10,933 bases of DNA from positions 1 through 10,933 of the forward strand of contig JBCAXA010000011.1 of the NCBI GenBank assembly GCA_038534295.1, written 5' to 3'. The first letter of the stretch is position 1. Every line of letters begins with the position of its first letter. Both the position numbers and the translations under genes were made by a program. The stretch comes from JBCAXA01 sp038534295. Lineage in GTDB: Bacteria > Pseudomonadota > Gammaproteobacteria > Steroidobacterales > Woeseiaceae. Below the pieces are notes generated by a model. That model was given only the letters and a program-made list of their open reading frames with translations. It searched no databases and was not told the DNA's origin. This document shows positions 1-5,954 of this stretch, piece after piece.

Positions 1-260
1 GGCTTCTGCCCGCGATTTGGCACATCCGATCGCTGCAGCGCTAAACAGCGATGTAGGAGCGGGCTTCTGCCCGCGATTTGGCACATCCGATCGCTGCAAC
101 GACAAACGGAGATGTAGGAGCGGGCTTCTGCCCGCGATTTAGCGCATCCGATAGCTGCGGCGCTAAACAGCGATGTAGGAGCGGGCTTCTGCCCGCGATT
201 TGGCACATCCGATCGCTGCAGCGCTAAACAGCGATGTAGGAGCGGGCTTCTGCCCGCGAT
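1..260 (+). repeat. Tandem array of a 61-bp REP-containing unit (four full units plus a terminal palindrome)
   Basis: A 25-bp REP-like palindrome occurs at 53-77, 114-138, 175-199 and 236-260, with a partial copy at 1-16, at an exact 61-bp period. Each copy starts with the tetranucleotide GTAG and has the stem GCGGGC, loop TTCT, stem GCCCGC, the classic layout of REP sequences mobilised by RAYT (Y1-type) transposases. The 36-bp linkers (17-52, 78-113, 139-174, 200-235) are nearly identical to one another. Linkers 1 and 4 match exactly and contain a second hairpin, ATCGCTG-N10-CAGCGAT; linker 3 has one mismatch in it and linker 2 has lost it. The unit is therefore a double-hairpin tandem repeat, lying about 60 bp past the stop of the minus-strand operon, where such elements often protect mRNA 3' ends. 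No RAYT gene lies in the window. The array continues to the left beyond base 1. Confidence 0.9.
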
Positions 261-321
261 CCAGCGTGTCGGTGCGCGAATGCCCGTTCTGGGATTGCGG
301 CAGCGGCGAGCTTGCTTCGAT

Positions 322-1179
322 TCACGCAGCGGCTTGTTCGGCCTCTTCAGCACGTTTCTTCTCGAGAAACGCGTGCAAGTACTCGGTGAAGAAACCGTGC
401 ATCAGGAACCGCTGGCCAAGATTCCAAGGGCCAACGAAGTACAGCGGATACTTGTTGTAGGCCATCTCGACAATGCTCATATCGCCGACGATCTTCCCGA
501 CGCGAATCGCGATGGACTGATCGAGGTTGAAGCCGTTGATGGCATCGCGATATTCCTCGGCGGTGAGCAGCATACAGAACAGGCACATAAACAGCGCGTG
601 TGAGGTTTCAAAGTCGAGAAACTGCGTCCAGCGTTTTTTCTCGATCTGATCCGTCACCTCAACGTCACGCCAATGTGTCCAGTTGAGTCGATCTGGCGCC
701 GCCGTGTCCTGACCGGGATCGGCTTCGCCGATCTCGCGCATGATGCGAAACAGCTCTTGATCGTGATCGACGAAGCTCGCTGTAATCATGCCGCCAATGT
801 CCTGCGGGTACAGCTCGATCGGCTCGATCTCGGCGCCCGGCGTGTTGTCGATCAAAAAATTGAGAATGTTCGACTCCGTCGCGTAGTGCCGCAGGATGAG
901 CTGATTGGCCTCGGGACTCACAAAATTGCGGCAAAACCAGCAAATCGTTTTCTGCAGCGTCTTGTGCGCTGAGAACTGCGGTAGCGGCAGGCGTTTAAAA
1001 AACCACGTCAGATGCAACAAGATCGCGAAGACGAACTGCAGCAGCGGTCGAACGACCCAGCGCATCGGATTTTCGACATCCTTAAGCCACAACCGAACGG
1101 CGTCCTCGTGAATGGGGATCGCCTGATCGAGCGCGATGGCTTGCATCAAAGGGCTGCGATGAGCGGCACTGTTAGCCAC
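322..1179 (-). CDS. Unrecognised protein, last gene of the ketoacyl synthase/diiron oxidase operon
   Basis: The product has 285 residues and I cannot assign it to a named family. A hydrophobic stretch at about 45-61 (LLQFVFAILLHLTWFF) could be a membrane anchor or a buried helix. The rest looks mostly helical and rich in His, Trp and acidic residues. Two E-x-x-H motifs are visible, ETSH at 191-194 and EYLH at 266-269, plus H98 and E102. This pattern would suit a helical metal-binding fold, but that is inference. The C-terminus is charged and Ala-rich. The start is GTG at 1179, chosen because a near-perfect Shine-Dalgarno AGGAGGT (1185-1191) sits 5 nt upstream. The frame overlaps the stop of the upstream oxidase gene by 8 bp, so the two are translationally coupled and probably work in one pathway. 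The TGA stop lies about 60 bp from the REP array. Confidence 0.85.
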   Translation of the reverse strand: MANSAAHRSPLMQAIALDQAIPIHEDAVRLWLKDVENPMRWVVRPLLQFVFAILLHLTWFFKRLPLPQFSAHKTLQKTICWFCRNFVSPEANQLILRHYATESNILNFLIDNTPGAEIEPIELYPQDIGGMITASFVDHDQELFRIMREIGEADPGQDTAAPDRLNWTHWRDVEVTDQIEKKRWTQFLDFETSHALFMCLFCMLLTAEEYRDAINGFNLDQSIAIRVGKIVGDMSIVEMAYNKYPLYFVGPWNLGQRFLMHGFFTEYLHAFLEKKRAEEAEQAAA

Positions 1180-1873
1180 GAGTTACCTCCTCGAGCTGCA
1201 GTCGATAGAGTCTTGCGACAACCTGTGCACATTTTACGATCTGAGCGACCGTGGCTTCATCGACGCAGACCCGGTCTAGCAGCTGGTAGAGTTTCGACAA
1301 GTGATCGTCATCGTTCTCACCGTGATATTTGAGAAACCGCGTCGCCCCGTCGAGTCCCGTTTGTTCGTCGATACGACCGGCCCAGTCATTGGCCATCTTT
1401 TCGCCGAGACCTTCAATAATCCACATGGCACCCAGCAACTCGACCGGGTTCGGCCGCGATGCGCGATACATGAGATAGCCGTGCAGCGCTTCTGAACCTA
1501 GATTGCGCTCACGGCCTCGAATGGCGTCCAGATCGCCTCCGGCTGCCACGAAATCTTTTTCCAGCATTTCGTAGTCGCGGTGTTCGTCGCGCGCATGGCC
1601 GATGACCTCCGAGCGGACATCGGAAAAATCCCGATCAAAACTCGAAGCGCTGCGACTGATCCAGCGCGAGCCTTCGATCACCTGCTGGCGCAGATTCAAC
1701 AGCAGAGTCCGATAGTCCTCCTTCGCAAACCGACCGTCGAGCAGTTTGCGAAGGATCGGCACTTGCGCGAGCTCGCGTTCGAAGTCGAACCAGACTTGCA
1801 TCAGCGATCGCAACGCCGCCTGTGCGTGCTCGCCAATGACGGTGCGTTCGAGGGCCTCTGGGTTTGCGCTCAT
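1172..1873 (-). CDS. Haem-oxygenase-like diiron oxidase candidate (HDO / iron-containing redox enzyme superfamily)
   Basis: A 233-residue, nearly all-helical protein of the TenA/haem-oxygenase-like size class. Ligand candidates follow the HDO order. E67 lies in the helix QQVIEGSRW. A His/acid cluster, HARDEH, spans 93-98. E154 lies in WIIEGLGEKM. The last core helix carries H184, D188 and H191 in the spacing H-x3-D-x2-H, seen in characterised HDOs such as SznF; the fatty-acid decarboxylase UndA belongs to the same fold. Family members use an Fe2/O2 centre for N-oxygenation, desaturation or oxidative C-C cleavage; the substrate here is unknown. The start ATG at 1873 forms an ATGA overlap with the ketoacyl synthase stop and has GGAG 5 nt upstream. 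A longer reading from 1939 would run through the synthase 3' end and has no such support. Being next to a ketoacyl synthase suggests an acyl or ketoacyl substrate. Confidence 0.8.
   Translation of the reverse strand: MSANPEALERTVIGEHAQAALRSLMQVWFDFERELAQVPILRKLLDGRFAKEDYRTLLLNLRQQVIEGSRWISRSASSFDRDFSDVRSEVIGHARDEHRDYEMLEKDFVAAGGDLDAIRGRERNLGSEALHGYLMYRASRPNPVELLGAMWIIEGLGEKMANDWAGRIDEQTGLDGATRFLKYHGENDDDHLSKLYQLLDRVCVDEATVAQIVKCAQVVARLYRLQLEEVTRG
1185..1191 (-). promoter_or_regulatory. Strong Shine-Dalgarno AGGAGGT fixing the GTG start of the last operon gene
   Basis: AGGAGGT on the minus strand, 5 nt before the GTG at 1179-1177. It lies inside the end of the upstream coding region and is the strongest ribosome binding site in the operon. 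Confidence 0.8.
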
Positions 1874-2985
1874 GGGTTCTCCACCATTGTGAGATGCATG
1901 TAAGCCGTGTTGAAGCGTCCGCTCTCGGGCACCATGCAAAGAATCGTCTCGCCCGGTTCTAAATCGTGGGTGCGTAGGAACTCATCCAACATGATGAATA
2001 TCGAGGCACACCCGGTGTTGCCGCGTTCGTAGAGATTCGTATACCACTTGTGTTCGGCGATCGATGCGCCGGCAACGTCGAGCATTTCGAATATCTTGCT
2101 GCGAAAGTGGTGCGACGAGTAATGACACAGCATGTGGTCGAGCGTCGCCGGATTGAACGCGCCTTCATCGATCAAACGCAACGCGCCGTCGATACCCATT
2201 TTGACAACGTCGTCGAGCAACTTGACGTCTTGACGAATCAGCAGCGCCCCGGCCGCTTCGGCTTCGGCATAGGTTGGAAAGTCCTGCCAGGTGCGCGCAT
2301 CGTCGTTATCTCGTGTACCGCCGATACTCATGCAAAGCGGATAGGCATCGGCATGCGAGAAACTGCGAATCCAGTCGATCCGCGCGCTGCGTGTTGACGG
2401 GGTCGACTCGACGAGCAGCGCGCCGGCGCCGTCCGACAGCATCCAGCGTAAAAACTCAGCATTGAAATCAATGACCTTGCCGCCGCCGGCGGCTTCATAA
2501 CGGGTGTGCTTGAACAACCGTGATGCAAGCTCGCTGGCCACCACCAGCGCATTTGGCTGTTCGCCGAGTCGAATCGTGTTCGCCGCGGCTTTCACGGCCA
2601 TCAAGCTCGATGAGCAAATGCCGTGCGTCGTATGAATCTCGACCCGCGGGATGCCAAGTTCTGCCTGCATCAAACTGGCAAAACCGGGGGCGACGAAATC
2701 GCCTTGGGTCGTTGCGCAGGACAACATGCGGATGTCGTGCGTGTCGACATGGCTTGCGCTCAGCGCCTGGCGCGCCGCTTTTGCGCCCATGCCGGGCACC
2801 GAATCGGTGGTCTCGTGTCCGCCGTTCAATGCGTAGTGCCGCGTCTTAATGCCGTTTGCTTTCAGGATGCGTTTTTTCAGACGACTCGGTTTGCCGTCGA
2901 CCAAACCAAGGACGTTCTCGATTTCATCGTTATTGATCGGTGGACCCGGAAGGTGTGCACCCGTCGCGGTGATGTAGGCGTTCAT
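1870..2985 (-). CDS. Type III beta-ketoacyl synthase (KAS III / FabH-like)
   Basis: A 371-residue thiolase-fold condensing enzyme. From the ATG at 2985 the complete KAS III triad is visible: Cys124 in THGICSSSL, His288 in LCHYSSHH, and Asn323 in RGNTGCAS. The N-terminal ITATGAHLPG and the late GNTG segment are typical of FabH-like proteins. KAS III enzymes condense an acyl-CoA or acyl-ACP starter with malonyl-ACP, or in relatives join two acyl chains or transfer acyl groups. The divergent sequence and the operon setting argue for secondary or specialised lipid chemistry rather than housekeeping FabH; that is inference. No acyl carrier protein or ketoreductase lies beside it. The start at 2985 is preferred over the in-frame start at 3015 because GAGGA lies 7 nt upstream and it forms an ATGA overlap with the preceding membrane protein stop. 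The gene ends in a second ATGA overlap with the oxidase. Confidence 0.92.
   Translation of the reverse strand: MNAYITATGAHLPGPPINNDEIENVLGLVDGKPSRLKKRILKANGIKTRHYALNGGHETTDSVPGMGAKAARQALSASHVDTHDIRMLSCATTQGDFVAPGFASLMQAELGIPRVEIHTTHGICSSSLMAVKAAANTIRLGEQPNALVVASELASRLFKHTRYEAAGGGKVIDFNAEFLRWMLSDGAGALLVESTPSTRSARIDWIRSFSHADAYPLCMSIGGTRDNDDARTWQDFPTYAEAEAAGALLIRQDVKLLDDVVKMGIDGALRLIDEGAFNPATLDHMLCHYSSHHFRSKIFEMLDVAGASIAEHKWYTNLYERGNTGCASIFIMLDEFLRTHDLEPGETILCMVPESGRFNTAYMHLTMVENP
1879..1882 (-). promoter_or_regulatory. Shine-Dalgarno GGAG deciding the oxidase start at 1873
   Basis: GGAG within GGTGGAG (minus strand, 1885-1879), 5 nt before the ATG at 1873-1871. It supports the shorter 233-residue start, coupled through ATGA to the upstream stop. 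Confidence 0.65.
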
Positions 2986-3545
2986 TGGCGATTCCTCAGC
3001 CATACGCGCAGACAACGCAGATTCTCTTCAACGTACGGGCCGACACAGAGCACGCCCATAAAGATCAGGTAGAAACGCAGGTACTCCGGGCTCGCATGCT
3101 GGGTGTAAGCCCGTTCGAATTCAAACTGGCCGCTCCAGTCTAGCGTGACCAGCTTGATGACGACGTTCCAGTTGATGACGACGATCAACATGAACAGATA
3201 CAGCGGCAGCGTCGCCATGTAATTGTGAACGTGGGTTTCCCAAATGGAAATGTGCCGCAGCGGCGACGAGTATCGAACGTCGTAATGCGCGACGACCTCG
3301 TGCATGACCCACGCGACGAAGCAGATCATCAGAATCAGGATATTGATCTGAAACACCAGCCCCATGACGATCGGGATGCCGAGCTGCAGGCCCATCAGCG
3401 AATGCACCAGCGATTCTCGCAAACCGGAGGTGTGCTCAATATCGGTGGCGCGATGGCAGCACCAGTCGATGAAGCCCGAAATTCCCCACAGCGGCAGGAT
3501 CGCGTAGAGAATCAAATTGATCAGCAGTTGGTCCGTCTCCGGCAT
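2982..3545 (-). CDS. His-rich multi-span membrane protein, first gene of the four-gene operon
   Basis: A 187-residue inner-membrane protein with about four to five hydrophobic segments: roughly 7-26, 50-80 (one or two spans), 112-131 and 155-170. Conserved-looking polar residues sit at the span edges: the segment FIDWCCHRATDIEHTSG (25-41), then H82 and H87 in MHEVVAHYD, and H98, H105 and H107 in RHISIWETHVHN. Such His clusters recall membrane di-metal hydroxylases and desaturases, but the protein is shorter than those families and the His spacing does not match their motifs, so no activity is claimed. It could instead be a partner or transporter for a hydrophobic product. The start ATG at 3545 has only a weak purine-rich GGGAA just upstream. 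The TGA stop forms an ATGA overlap with the ketoacyl synthase, so this is the promoter-proximal gene of the operon. Confidence 0.85.
   Translation of the reverse strand: MPETDQLLINLILYAILPLWGISGFIDWCCHRATDIEHTSGLRESLVHSLMGLQLGIPIVMGLVFQINILILMICFVAWVMHEVVAHYDVRYSSPLRHISIWETHVHNYMATLPLYLFMLIVVINWNVVIKLVTLDWSGQFEFERAYTQHASPEYLRFYLIFMGVLCVGPYVEENLRCLRVWLRNRQ
2993..2997 (-). promoter_or_regulatory. Shine-Dalgarno GAGGA deciding the ketoacyl synthase start at 2985
   Basis: GAGGA on the minus strand, 7 nt before the ATG at 2985-2983, inside the last codons of the membrane protein gene. It supports the 371-residue product over the 381-residue one. Confidence 0.65.
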
Positions 3546-3702
3546 CGTTCCCGCATCCGTTCCTTGGCTTCTCTGGGCTGCGACCGAGAGATTATCCGAA
3601 AGTGCCGCGTCGCAAAGCGATAGATGCGTCGCAACTTTCCGATTCCACAGTGGTTTTTCGGCGACGTCTGGCTATCAGCCGCCCGCGCTGGGCATCGTCC
3701 TG

Positions 3703-3734
3703 ACGCAAAAATACATCAACGTATGTTTTTGCGT
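3703..3734 (-). terminator. Inverted repeat just past the exported-protein stop: terminator or operator candidate
   Basis: ACGCAAAAA (3703-3711) pairs perfectly with TTTTTGCGT (3726-3734); inner bases TAC and GTA add three pairs beyond a 2-nt bulge. It begins 8 nt after the stop of the upstream minus-strand gene, the usual place for a terminator. The U-tract, however, lies inside the stem rather than after it, so termination is uncertain. It is also about 160 bp upstream of the four-gene operon start and could be a protein-binding site. The rest of the 3546-3742 gap shows no convincing sigma-70 promoter; a GATAAT-like hexamer at 3591-3596 lacks a good -35. Confidence 0.4.
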
Positions 3735-3742
3735 TGTTACGT

Positions 3743-4783
3743 TTAGCGTAACTCCCGTACGAGAGGGAAAGTTGCCGATGGATTCGGCTGCTTACTGGTG
3801 CCGCAATAGGGCTCGATCTGAAAGTCGCCGCAGGGGCCGATCAGCACCATAACGTTGCCGTCGAGGCCCACGCGGTAGCGTCGTTGCGGCAGATTTGCCT
3901 CATCGAGCGGTTCTTTGTTCGCTTGATGACCGACCGAGATCGTACCGCGGTAGCGATGAGGGCTTAGCGTCAACCGGTTAGCCACTCCGTCAAAGCGGAA
4001 GCGGCCGGTTTCAATGGTTTCGATGTCGCTGCGCATCACGCCGAATATGGCCAGGCCTTTGTAATGCGCCTCGTAGCTGCCGTCTGCGTTAAATGCGTAG
4101 GTGAGTTTTGTGCCCCAAGCCGACTGGCTAAGATTGGAGGTGACCTGTGCTCGCGTAGCCGCGCCGCCCAACGCAACTGCCACTGGGCCACTAAATAGAT
4201 TCAGGTCTTTATTGGAAACGACCCAATGCCCTACTAGTGCGCTGGCGGTAGACGTCGACGCGGGTGCCTTGGTTGCAGCAGCATCCGCGCGACCGACGGA
4301 TAGGACAACTCTACGAATCAGTGCGTCGCCATCAAAATCGGCATAGCGCTCGTTTGTCGCCACCAAAAAACCGATTACCGTTGAGCCACGCGCCGGCTCG
4401 GTGCGCGTCAGCATGGCAATCGACACGTTTCGGTCGGACGTGCGAAACCGATGCAGCGTCAGGTGTTCATCAAGCGACGCCGGACTGCCGTCAGATGTGA
4501 TCTCTGATTGCAACAACTGGCCCAGAAACAACTGCACGGACTCTGGGTCAACGACGCCGGTACCGGGCGAGCGGCGCAGCAGCAGCGCGCTGCCTTCCGC
4601 ATCAGCGCGGTCCTCTTCGACGTAGAGCATTTGGTCGCTGATGATGCGGCTGGTAGCCCAGCCCTTGGGCACGCTTGCCGCAATGTGCGGATCACGATAA
4701 TCAACGAGCGCGAGTTCGCCGCCGCCCGCCAGGGTCGCATGCAGAAGTCCGACCATAGCGACGGCGATCCGTTGGTTTTTCAC
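3743..4783 (-). CDS. Exported two-domain protein of unknown function
   Basis: A 346-residue protein I do not recognise. The N-terminus has Lys/Arg, a hydrophobic core (IAVAMVGLLHATLA) and a small-residue cleavage region near residues 19-24, consistent with Sec export. A first domain (about 25-165) is followed by an Ala/Ser/Thr-rich linker (about 166-182). The second domain (about 183-346) begins LVGHWVVSNKD and contains GTKLTYAFNADGSYEAHYKG, resembling small beta-barrel or lipocalin-like domains that start 'L-x-G-x-W'. That comparison is from pattern memory only. C318 and C327 could form a disulfide in the periplasm. The start is GTG at 4783, in a GTGA overlap with the stop of the upstream gene. 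The purine run AAGGGA touches the start codon with no spacer, so translation probably depends on coupling. An ATG at 4756 would remove most of the signal peptide. Confidence 0.75.
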   Translation of the reverse strand: MKNQRIAVAMVGLLHATLAGGGELALVDYRDPHIAASVPKGWATSRIISDQMLYVEEDRADAEGSALLLRRSPGTGVVDPESVQLFLGQLLQSEITSDGSPASLDEHLTLHRFRTSDRNVSIAMLTRTEPARGSTVIGFLVATNERYADFDGDALIRRVVLSVGRADAAATKAPASTSTASALVGHWVVSNKDLNLFSGPVAVALGGAATRAQVTSNLSQSAWGTKLTYAFNADGSYEAHYKGLAIFGVMRSDIETIETGRFRFDGVANRLTLSPHRYRGTISVGHQANKEPLDEANLPQRRYRVGLDGNVMVLIGPCGDFQIEPYCGTSKQPNPSATFPLVRELR

Positions 4784-5202
4784 TCCCTTGCCGCACGTAC
4801 ACGGTTATTGCGTGAGTTGTGCTCGAGCTCGGCGAGGCCTAAGAGTTCGAGAACGGGCGTTACGTAGTTGGCGAAGCGGCCGCGATAGCCCTTACGAAGG
4901 CCGTAATAGCCACCGACAGGGTTCGATGCGTCGCGCGCCCAAGCTTCAACCGTGCCGTCCTTCACCGGCTTGCCTTCATCGGCATTGCCGAGCGGCACCC
5001 AGTCGCCCCGGTTTCGCAGCATGGCGGCGAGGTCCTCGACGGCGCGCCATTGATACGACAGCCGTGTCTTGCCGACCTGCACGACGAGCGCTTCCGGATC
5101 GGCTTCGGAATCTCGCCACGCTTGGTACTCCGAACTCAATGGTGGGGTTTTCAGAATCCAAGGATCGTCGGCAGTACCCGTTCCATAGGTGACGCTATTC
5201 AT
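4780..5202 (-). CDS. Small conserved uncharacterised protein
   Basis: A 140-residue soluble protein of a conserved family that I recall by its segments but whose function is not known to me. Diagnostic stretches are DPWILKTPP (13-21), EYQAWRD (25-31), GDWVPLGNADEGKP (66-79), GTVEAWARD (83-91) and the C-terminal NPVGGYYGLRKGYRGRFANYV (94-114, Gly/Arg/aromatic-rich). There is no signal peptide or membrane span, so it is probably cytoplasmic. It is the first gene of a two-gene unit coupled by a GTGA overlap to the exported protein. It is transcribed divergently from the HTH regulator across a gap of about 90 bp holding a palindrome, which suggests control by that regulator. The ribosome binding site is weak: GGAG lies about 12 nt upstream of the ATG at 5202. 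Confidence 0.85.
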   Translation of the reverse strand: MNSVTYGTGTADDPWILKTPPLSSEYQAWRDSEADPEALVVQVGKTRLSYQWRAVEDLAAMLRNRGDWVPLGNADEGKPVKDGTVEAWARDASNPVGGYYGLRKGYRGRFANYVTPVLELLGLAELEHNSRNNRVRAARE

Positions 5203-5257
5203 CGTTGGTTTGGCTCCGAGACGGTGGACAGGTGCGCATCGTTATAGCAACCTAAAT

Positions 5258-5274
5258 ATGACGTCTTCTGTCAT
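5258..5274. promoter_or_regulatory. Palindrome ATGAC-N7-GTCAT in the divergent promoter region: candidate operator
   Basis: Perfect 5-bp arms (5258-5262 and 5270-5274) around GTCTTCT, in the gap of about 90 bp between the minus-strand small conserved gene and the plus-strand regulator. A TATAAC -10-like hexamer for the minus strand is at 5246-5241, but no well-spaced -35 is visible. Autoregulatory HTH/WYL proteins commonly bind such sites; assignment to this regulator is inference. Confidence 0.4.
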
Positions 5275-5294
5275 GTTTTATCGGCGTGATCGAT

Positions 5295-5918
5295 ATGCGT
5301 GCATCGCGGTTACTACAGATCCTATTGCTGCTGCAGAACCGCGGACGCATGACCAGTCGGCAGCTCGCCGACGAGGTCGAGGTGACACCGCGCACGATAC
5401 TGCGCGATCTCGACGCGCTCACGGATGCAGGGCTCCCGGTTATCGTCCACCAAGGCCGCACCGGTGGTATTGAGCTCGGCTTTCAGTATCGGACTCGATT
5501 GACCGGGCTCGCCGAAGAGGAGGCCGAAGCCATTGCGTTGGTCTTAACGCGTCCACAGCCGGAACTCGAGGCGCTCGGGCTCGACGCCGCCGCTCGACGC
5601 GCGTGCCGCAAGATGATCGAAGCTTTCCCCGATGCTACCCGTGCGCGAATCGCCGCGATGACCAAACGGTTTCAGATTGAAGCCGAGTCCGCGGAAGTCG
5701 ACCCGAGGGTTCCTGCGTTGGCCAAAGCGGTCAGGGAACGCCGTATCGTGCGACTGAATGCCAAGAGTGCGTCACCACGCATCGTGCACCCAGTGCAGAT
5801 GCTGCTAGGTGCCGACAATGCGGCGCTCGTTGACCAGAAAGACAGCGCGAACCCAATACCGTTTGACGCGTGGGGCGACGTGAATATATCGGCCAAACGT
5901 TTTGTGCTCGACCACTGA
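5295..5918 (+). CDS. HTH (DeoR/HTH_11-type) transcriptional regulator with degenerate WYL-like C-terminal domain
   Basis: A 207-residue protein from the ATG at 5295, or 210 from the GTG at 5286; ATG is preferred because MRASRLLQILLLLQ matches the usual beginning of this family. The winged HTH spans about residues 3-65, with MTSRQLADEVEVTPRTILRD as the helix-turn-helix and a wing ending GRTGGIEL. A helical linker follows. The C-terminal part (about 140-207) has the layout of a WYL domain (VPALAKAVRERRIVRLN..., then VHPVQMLLG), but the signature Trp-Tyr-Leu position reads AAL (GADNAALVD). The usual C-terminal extension of longer WYL proteins is missing. Effector sensing may therefore differ or be lost. 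No clear Shine-Dalgarno precedes the start. It is divergent from the small conserved gene and probably regulates it and itself. Confidence 0.85.
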   Translation: MRASRLLQILLLLQNRGRMTSRQLADEVEVTPRTILRDLDALTDAGLPVIVHQGRTGGIELGFQYRTRLTGLAEEEAEAIALVLTRPQPELEALGLDAAARRACRKMIEAFPDATRARIAAMTKRFQIEAESAEVDPRVPALAKAVRERRIVRLNAKSASPRIVHPVQMLLGADNAALVDQKDSANPIPFDAWGDVNISAKRFVLDH

Positions 5919-5927
5919 TTCACTGAC

Positions 5928-5949
5928 CGTGCCGACTCGGTTCGGCACG
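5928..5949. terminator. Hairpin between convergent genes
   Basis: CGTGCCGA (5928-5935) and TCGGCACG (5942-5949) form a perfect 8-bp GC-rich stem with a 6-nt loop. It sits between the regulator stop (5918) and the stop of the convergent membrane protein gene (5955), so it could end transcripts from both sides. No U-run follows on either strand, so it is not a textbook intrinsic terminator. Confidence 0.5.
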
Positions 5950-5954
5950 CAGCG

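Noticed and set aside
1..260. CRISPR array (25-bp repeats with 36-bp spacers)
   Set aside because: The 'spacers' are nearly identical to each other, linkers 1 and 4 exactly so, and the repeat is a GTAG-headed REP palindrome. This is a tandem repeat, not CRISPR.
1874..1939. Longer diiron-oxidase start at 1939
   Set aside because: It would add 22 residues read through the synthase 3' end; 1873 has GGAG at 5 nt and an ATGA overlap.
2986..3015. Longer ketoacyl synthase start at 3015
   Set aside because: The extra residues overlap the membrane protein gene and no better ribosome binding site is present; 2985 has GAGGA at 7 nt and an ATGA overlap.
322..3545. Fatty-acid biosynthesis (fab) cluster
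   Set aside because: There is no ACP, malonyl transferase, reductase or dehydratase, and the synthase partners are a diiron oxidase and unknown proteins.
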